NCBI GenBank assembly: GCA_013398175.1
Contig: VZRZ01003225.1
Span: 52,404 to 116,403, forward strand
DNA length: 64,000 nt
Reading direction: 5' to 3'
DNA from: Climacteris rufus
Taxonomy: Eukaryota; Chordata; Aves; Passeriformes; Climacteridae
Part shown: positions 59,570 to 64,000 of the stretch, one piece after another
How the letters are laid out: the number at the start of each line of letters is the position of its first letter
How positions within the stretch are numbered: position 1 is the first letter of the stretch
Position numbers and translations under genes: made by a program
Notes under the pieces: model-generated
The model's database searches: none
What the model was told of the DNA's origin: nothing
What the model saw: the letters and a program-made list of their open reading frames with translations, nothing else

Positions 59570-61554
59570 GGGCTGTGTCTGGGTGAGATTCCCTCTCCTG
59601 CTCTGTCCCACCAGGCCCATAGTGTCTAGGAAGGGGTGCAACCACTGGTGCTGCTGGGTCCTCCTCGGGCCAGTCCTCTGTCTCAGGGGCTTACAGTGAC
59701 TCTGGGCAGTGAGGAGGTGACAGCAGCTCATTGCTTGATGCAGGACAGCAGCTCCCAGCCATGCTGTGCCTCAGCCTGAGCAGCAGTATGTGCATTGGGG
59801 TATGCACAGAAGGACCCCCAGATTGTTGCTGAGGTGGCTGGAGCCCATGTTCTTGTCCCACACCAGCATACACAGCACATGCTGGTGCCTGGAGCCAGTA
59901 GAAGGCCTTGCAGCAGTAGGCTGGATGGGCTGAGGGACACTCTCCATTTCCAGACGCCTCCACCATAGTTACTGGGCAGGTGATACAGGGTTAATCCGTG
60001 CTTTGGCCTCCAAGGAGCAGGAGACAACAAAACGCTAACACACATTACTGAGTGTTCCCAGGCCTGGGAGCAGCCCTGGAGCAGGTTACAGATGCTCCCT
60101 GGACATAAAACACCACCTCCATGCCTTCACACCCCATCCATCCATCCATCCATCCATCCATCCATCCATCCATTAACTACTGCTTTCCTCTTCCAGCCCT
60201 TGGGCCCACATGCTTCCTTTGGGACTGGGACCCCATTCCTGTACCCAAGCCAGGTCCTAAACCAGCAGACAGAGAACCAGGCAGCAGGCAGGCTGCAGCC
60301 CATGGTGCTGCTCTCCTGAGACAGGGACCTGTGCCCCCAGCTGCCCTGCTCCCTGGGGCTGGGCCAGCTGCAGACATGCTGCCTGTTCTCCTGGGCAGCA
60401 AGGGGGAAACAAAAACATCCGGAGCAGTCCCTGTGTCTATGGAAGGGGAATGAAAGGGCCTTTGCTGGGCCACAGCTGACTGGTCCCAGGGTGAGTGCAA
60501 CCGGTTGCTTTTTATATTTCCTTTCTGAGGGAGCAGCATGCAGGGCAGGGTGGGTGGTGAGAAGGGAAAGCCATGGGATGGGAAGCTGGTGCTGACTGCC
60601 ACAGCTACATATCCTGCATTCCCCCATCTGTGAGCACCTTACCTTGGCAGCTTTGCCTGCTGGGCACTTGCCCACAGGGAGGGTCCTGCTACTAGCTGAG
60701 GGGGTAGGACTGGGACAGCAGGAGCTTAGCAGCTCTCTGCTTGCTGTCTTCTGTCACCAGGGTGTCCCTGATGCAACCCCTGCTCCATCCATGTGGGCTT
60801 CATCTATTAGCCCAGGAGCTGCTCTGTTGCAAGCCAGCTCTCTCTTCCTCATCTCCCTGCTGGTCCTGGGGTTCAGGCTGTTCCCCCATGCATGCCAGCA
60901 CATTCAGGAGGAGTGTTTATCACCTCACTGAAGGCATCTAGCTTGTCTGTCCCCTTGGGATCTGAGGAGACCCATTAGGGAGGGGCAGGGGTGACACATT
61001 CCCAACCTGGCAGTGCCAGTGGCTTGCGGACTCTGTAGGAGAGGAGCGCGTGGTGCAAACCAGCACCTGGACCCCTGGGTAATCCCAGCTATCCCAGACT
61101 GTATCTCTGCTTCTCCCTGAGGTGCTCAGCTCAGGAGTGCCAGTCTCAGGGCATGCTGCAGGGATGTGCTCATGAGCCCTGTCCTGCTGCAAACTCTCTG
61201 TGGAGTGCCCTGCAGGGCTGTGCTCAAGGGATGGATGAGCACCCTGGCAGGCATCAGGTGGGGGTAAAGACCTGCTTCAGGGACAGATCCTTTTCCATTC
61301 ACCCCTCTCCCAAGGCAGGGGAAGGTGGGGATGCAGGAGCATGGATGGGGGGTAAATAAACACTGGAGAGTGGAGACAGGGGGAAAAAGAGCCTTGCCAA
61401 TGCCCCCCAGGGAACCACAGGGACCCTGGCCCTCAAGACTCCAGCATGGGGCCACTGGTGCCTCCCTGGCCCAGGTTGTCGCCAGCTCCAGGGAATGTCA
61501 CTGCTTATTGTCCCATCCTGTCCCGCTGGGGTCTCCTTCCCTGTCCCCACCCCC
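59570..61554. other. Intergenic region after NHEJ1
   Basis: About 2 kb of GC-moderate sequence downstream of the NHEJ1 poly(A) signal. I find no exon or repeat family apart from a (CCAT)n run. Open frames are short and match nothing. Confidence 0.5.
60134..60173 (+). repeat. (CCAT)n microsatellite
   Basis: About ten copies of the CATC/ATCC tetranucleotide. Confidence 0.95.
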
Positions 61555-61780
61555 TCCTCCCTGGAGCCGGCTGGATTTGAGCTCCCGACACACATTAAAG
61601 GCCACAAGTTCGGCCTCGGCCTCCATAAATTTGATTCCATAAATATTAGTTTTCGCAGGGTTTAATGAAGCCGTTATGCTGGGCACGGCCCAGCACCCCG
61701 ACCCGTGCCCTTAATAAGGGCTCTGTGGCCTCGATTAAAGGGACCTTTCAATCGCTGTCAAGTATTTTTAGAAAAGGAAA
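61555..61780. promoter_or_regulatory. Strong candidate conserved element upstream of IHH
   Basis: It contains CACATTAAAGGCC, two CCATAAAT words (61623 and 61638), AAATATTAGTTTTCGCAGGG, TTTAATGAAGCCG, CTTAATAAGGGC, CGATTAAAGGGACC and CAAGTATTTTTAG. This dense A/T homeodomain-like vocabulary in GC-rich surroundings is typical of developmental enhancers. By synteny it lies between NHEJ1 and IHH. Confidence 0.42.
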
Positions 61781-61840
61781 AGAAAAAAAAAAAAGAGAGA
61801 GAGAGAGAGAGAGGGGGAGAGAGAGAGAGAGAGAAGAAGA
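61771..61840 (+). repeat. A-rich and (GA)n low-complexity tract
   Basis: Poly(A)-rich sequence passes into an imperfect GA dinucleotide run of about 50 bases. Confidence 0.92.
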
Positions 61841-63699
61841 CGACCAAGGCAGGGAATAGGGAGAGGAAAATCCCAAACCCGTGCAGTGCAAAAATAGAGA
61901 AATAGCACCACCTAGACTGCCTGGCCCGGCTCCGCCGCCCGCTTGCCCTGTGCAGCGCCCAGCTCCGGGCAGCCCTGGGAGCCCAGCAAGGGGCGTGCGG
62001 GATGCAGCACGATCGGGGCAGGGACAGTGGGATGTGCTGGTGCAGAGGAAGGAGGCACTGGTGCACAGCCGGAGCGCAGGCAGGAGCAGTGCATGTTGGC
62101 CAGGTGTCCCGGCTGTGCCTCAGAGCGGCCGGGTGTTGAGGGAGATGCCGTGTGATACAGGGACAGACACTGCATCTCTCCCACCTCCACCGAAAAGTAA
62201 TTTCTACCTGTGACCTAGTGCTGCAGAAGCAAACATCCCTGCCCATCAGTTGCCCAAGCACAAATCCCCCTCCCCAAGCAAATTTCCCCCCTCTAGCACT
62301 GGTTGTCCCGACCCTGTTCCAGCCTCCAGCTGCCTCCACATACACCCAGCTTGGCTTCCCTGTTGTGCCTGGGGTCCCTGTCCCGCTTGGCCCCATGTGC
62401 CAGTGGGCTTTGCCTGGCAGGGTCACTGGCTGACATTGGGAATGCTGCATAGAGAGGTGATGGACTCTGCACCCAGCAACAGGGCACTGTCACTGCTTGC
62501 TGTGGCCAGAACCTATGCAGCATGTCATAGCCCCTGCGTGGCTAGGAGCTGCTGTCACCAGCAAACACAACTCCCTGTCTTCCACCCTGGGCCTCCAAGG
62601 AACATGAACGCTGTTACCAGTGAGGGCAGAGCTGGGCTGCTTACTGTGTGCCTGGAGCTGCTGGGAGGGGGACAGAGACTTGTGACATGCACACTGCATG
62701 CTGGCAGGCTGCAGAGGTTATTTGGAGGTCTGGATTTATGTCATTGGCATCCATAGGGAACTTCTCCCTGGGGAAGTGCTGCAGCCTCCAGATGCAGTGC
62801 TATCCCAGATGATCCTTCTTCACAGTCCCTTGTGATGTGCAAAGTGGGAAGCCAGGCTCATTCCTTTCGCTGCGAGTACAAACCACCCTGGAGGATCCTG
62901 TGAACCTATTCCAGGATCTACAGGGTCTAATTTTCCTGTGCTAGTGATGCACAGAGTTGTGTCCCTTCTGCATCCCTGAGAAGTCAAGGGCAGGGGTAGA
63001 GAATGATGCTGTGGTACGTCCCCTCTGCTTTATCTGCTGATGTCCTTAGGATGCTCCACTGGAAGCATCAGCTGAAGAGATGTAGAAGTGGGGTGGCCTG
63101 GGGCTTCTGGCCTGACACCCTTGCTCCATCATGTGCAGGAGCAGTGGGACATCTGCACCTCACCATCCTGCTCAGTGGCAGGACTTCACAGAGGCTCTGG
63201 GCACTGGTTTTGGGTACCCAGTAGGAAAACCAGTACAAAATCCTGATGGAGCATGGCTACTGAGTATGAAAACTTAATGGAGACACCTCTGGCCAGCTGC
63301 ACTTTGCTTGCAGCTCCTTCAAAGGAAATGATCTACTGGGGACACTGGATAGCAGCATCCCAAGCCAGTGGGTGTTGCTGGCTCCCCAGCCCGCATCCCT
63401 CTTTCCCAGGTTGCTTGGTCCTGCTGAGACCAGCAAAGCCCTGAAGCAGAGCTGGATCTCTGGCTGGGCTATTCCAACCTGGCCACTGTGTATCCCTGTG
63501 ACTGACCTGTGCCCTGTGCCCACTGAAGAGCGGGCAAGGGAACATCCCTGAGAGAGTTGTGTGTGCTGGGGCATCCCAAGGCACTGCCTCACCTGGGAAA
63601 ATCCTAGGGAACCAGCGGGTGTGCAAGCGGACCTGTGCCGGACCCCTCCCCAGCTCACAGCTGGGGGGGAACCGGAGGGGGGCCCTGCAAACCCTCGCT
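61841..63699. other. Intergenic region
   Basis: About 1.9 kb with no recognisable exon, repeat family or RNA gene; only short open frames that match nothing. Confidence 0.45.
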
Positions 63700-63895
63700 C
63701 CTGAAATCAGGGTGTTATATTTACTTTCCCCTTTTGGCAGCTAGAAGGGGAAGCCCATCCCAGCCCCTCATTGTTGTCTCAGCGAGTTAATCAGATGCCA
63801 TAATCCTGTTGTGGAAATATCGGGCCTCCCTGGAAACAATGGGGAGCGAGAATATTGTGGTTAAATTTCAACCAGCTGCCTCCCTGCTCTGTTTG
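63700..63895. promoter_or_regulatory. Candidate promoter-proximal IHH element (SOX and RUNX sites)
   Basis: A dense, non-repetitive A/T-leaning block lies directly before a CpG-rich edge. It contains CATTGTTGTCTC (SOX-like), GAGTTAATCAGATGCC, ACAATGG at 63836-63842 (SOX9-type) and TGTGGTT at 63856-63862 (RUNX consensus), then TAAATTTCAACC. RUNX2 is known to activate Ihh directly in chondrocytes. That the gene just beyond the edge is IHH is inferred from conserved gene order. Confidence 0.45.
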
Positions 63896-64000
63896 ATCCC
63901 CGCCCGCAGGCCCGGGCCCCTGGCGAGCAGGCGGCGCGGCGGGGGCCGGAGCCCCGGGGGTGCCACCCCGCGCCCACTCCGCCGCGAGGGAGCCCCGCGG
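63896..64000. promoter_or_regulatory. Start of a CpG island, probably the IHH promoter
   Basis: The last 100 bases are extremely CpG-rich (GGCGGCGCGGCGGGGGCCGG and onward) and run off the window. By synteny the next plus-strand gene after NHEJ1 is IHH. No coding sequence is visible. Confidence 0.5.

Noticed and set aside
58916..59731. Minus-strand open frame of 271 codons
   Set aside because: Antisense to the last NHEJ1 exon and 3' UTR; a shadow of GC-rich sequence.

Overview
The window is vertebrate nuclear DNA, most probably from a bird. It has spliced GC-rich genes with short introns and CpG-island promoters. It also has CR1-type LINE debris, including one copy that ends in the usual TTCTATGATTCTGTG-like tail. 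Protein similarity, judged by eye against remembered mammalian sequences, gives the gene order RETREG2 (minus) - CNPPD1 (plus) - SLC23A3 (plus) - NHEJ1 (plus). This is the vertebrate block that normally continues into Indian hedgehog (IHH), so the right edge (about 63.7-64 kb) is read as the approach to the IHH promoter. IHH coding sequence itself is not in the window.

Layout. 1-2.6 kb: one RETREG2 exon on the minus strand, then intron. 2.6-3.2 kb: a CpG-rich, probably bidirectional promoter interrupted by a 367-base run of N. 3.2-9.45 kb: CNPPD1, 8 coding exons and a poly(A) signal. 10.5-14.8 kb: SLC23A3, 12 exons that can be placed, with an uncertain N-terminus. 16.2-17.0 kb: NHEJ1 CpG promoter with a ZNF143/SBS-like site. 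17.3-59.57 kb: NHEJ1 (XLF), 7 coding exons and a poly(A) signal. About 85% of the NHEJ1 span is one intron of 35.8 kb (22,553-58,375). 59.6-64 kb: intergenic DNA towards IHH.

The large NHEJ1 intron is the most interesting part. It has no supportable gene. It is generally GC-rich but is broken by a series of compact AT-rich islands full of homeodomain, RUNX, SOX, TEAD and PBX-MEIS type words. They look like conserved non-coding elements rather than unconstrained intron. In mammals the corresponding NHEJ1 intron holds the multipartite IHH enhancer cluster (digits, skull, growth plate). Rearrangements there cause limb and skull phenotypes, and a deletion in a canine NHEJ1 intron is associated with Collie eye anomaly. 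The simplest reading is that this intron and the 61.5-63.9 kb flank are the avian IHH cis-regulatory landscape, inside and beside a DNA-repair gene.

The intron also holds four minisatellites or decayed tandem arrays (20-, 21-, about 42- and about 45-bp units), several microsatellites, a C-tract assembly gap and an old LINE fragment with a recognisable endonuclease SDH motif. Many long open frames here come from GC-rich sequence or from repeat units divisible by three; they are listed as rejected. No tRNA, rRNA, CRISPR or bacterial feature was seen.
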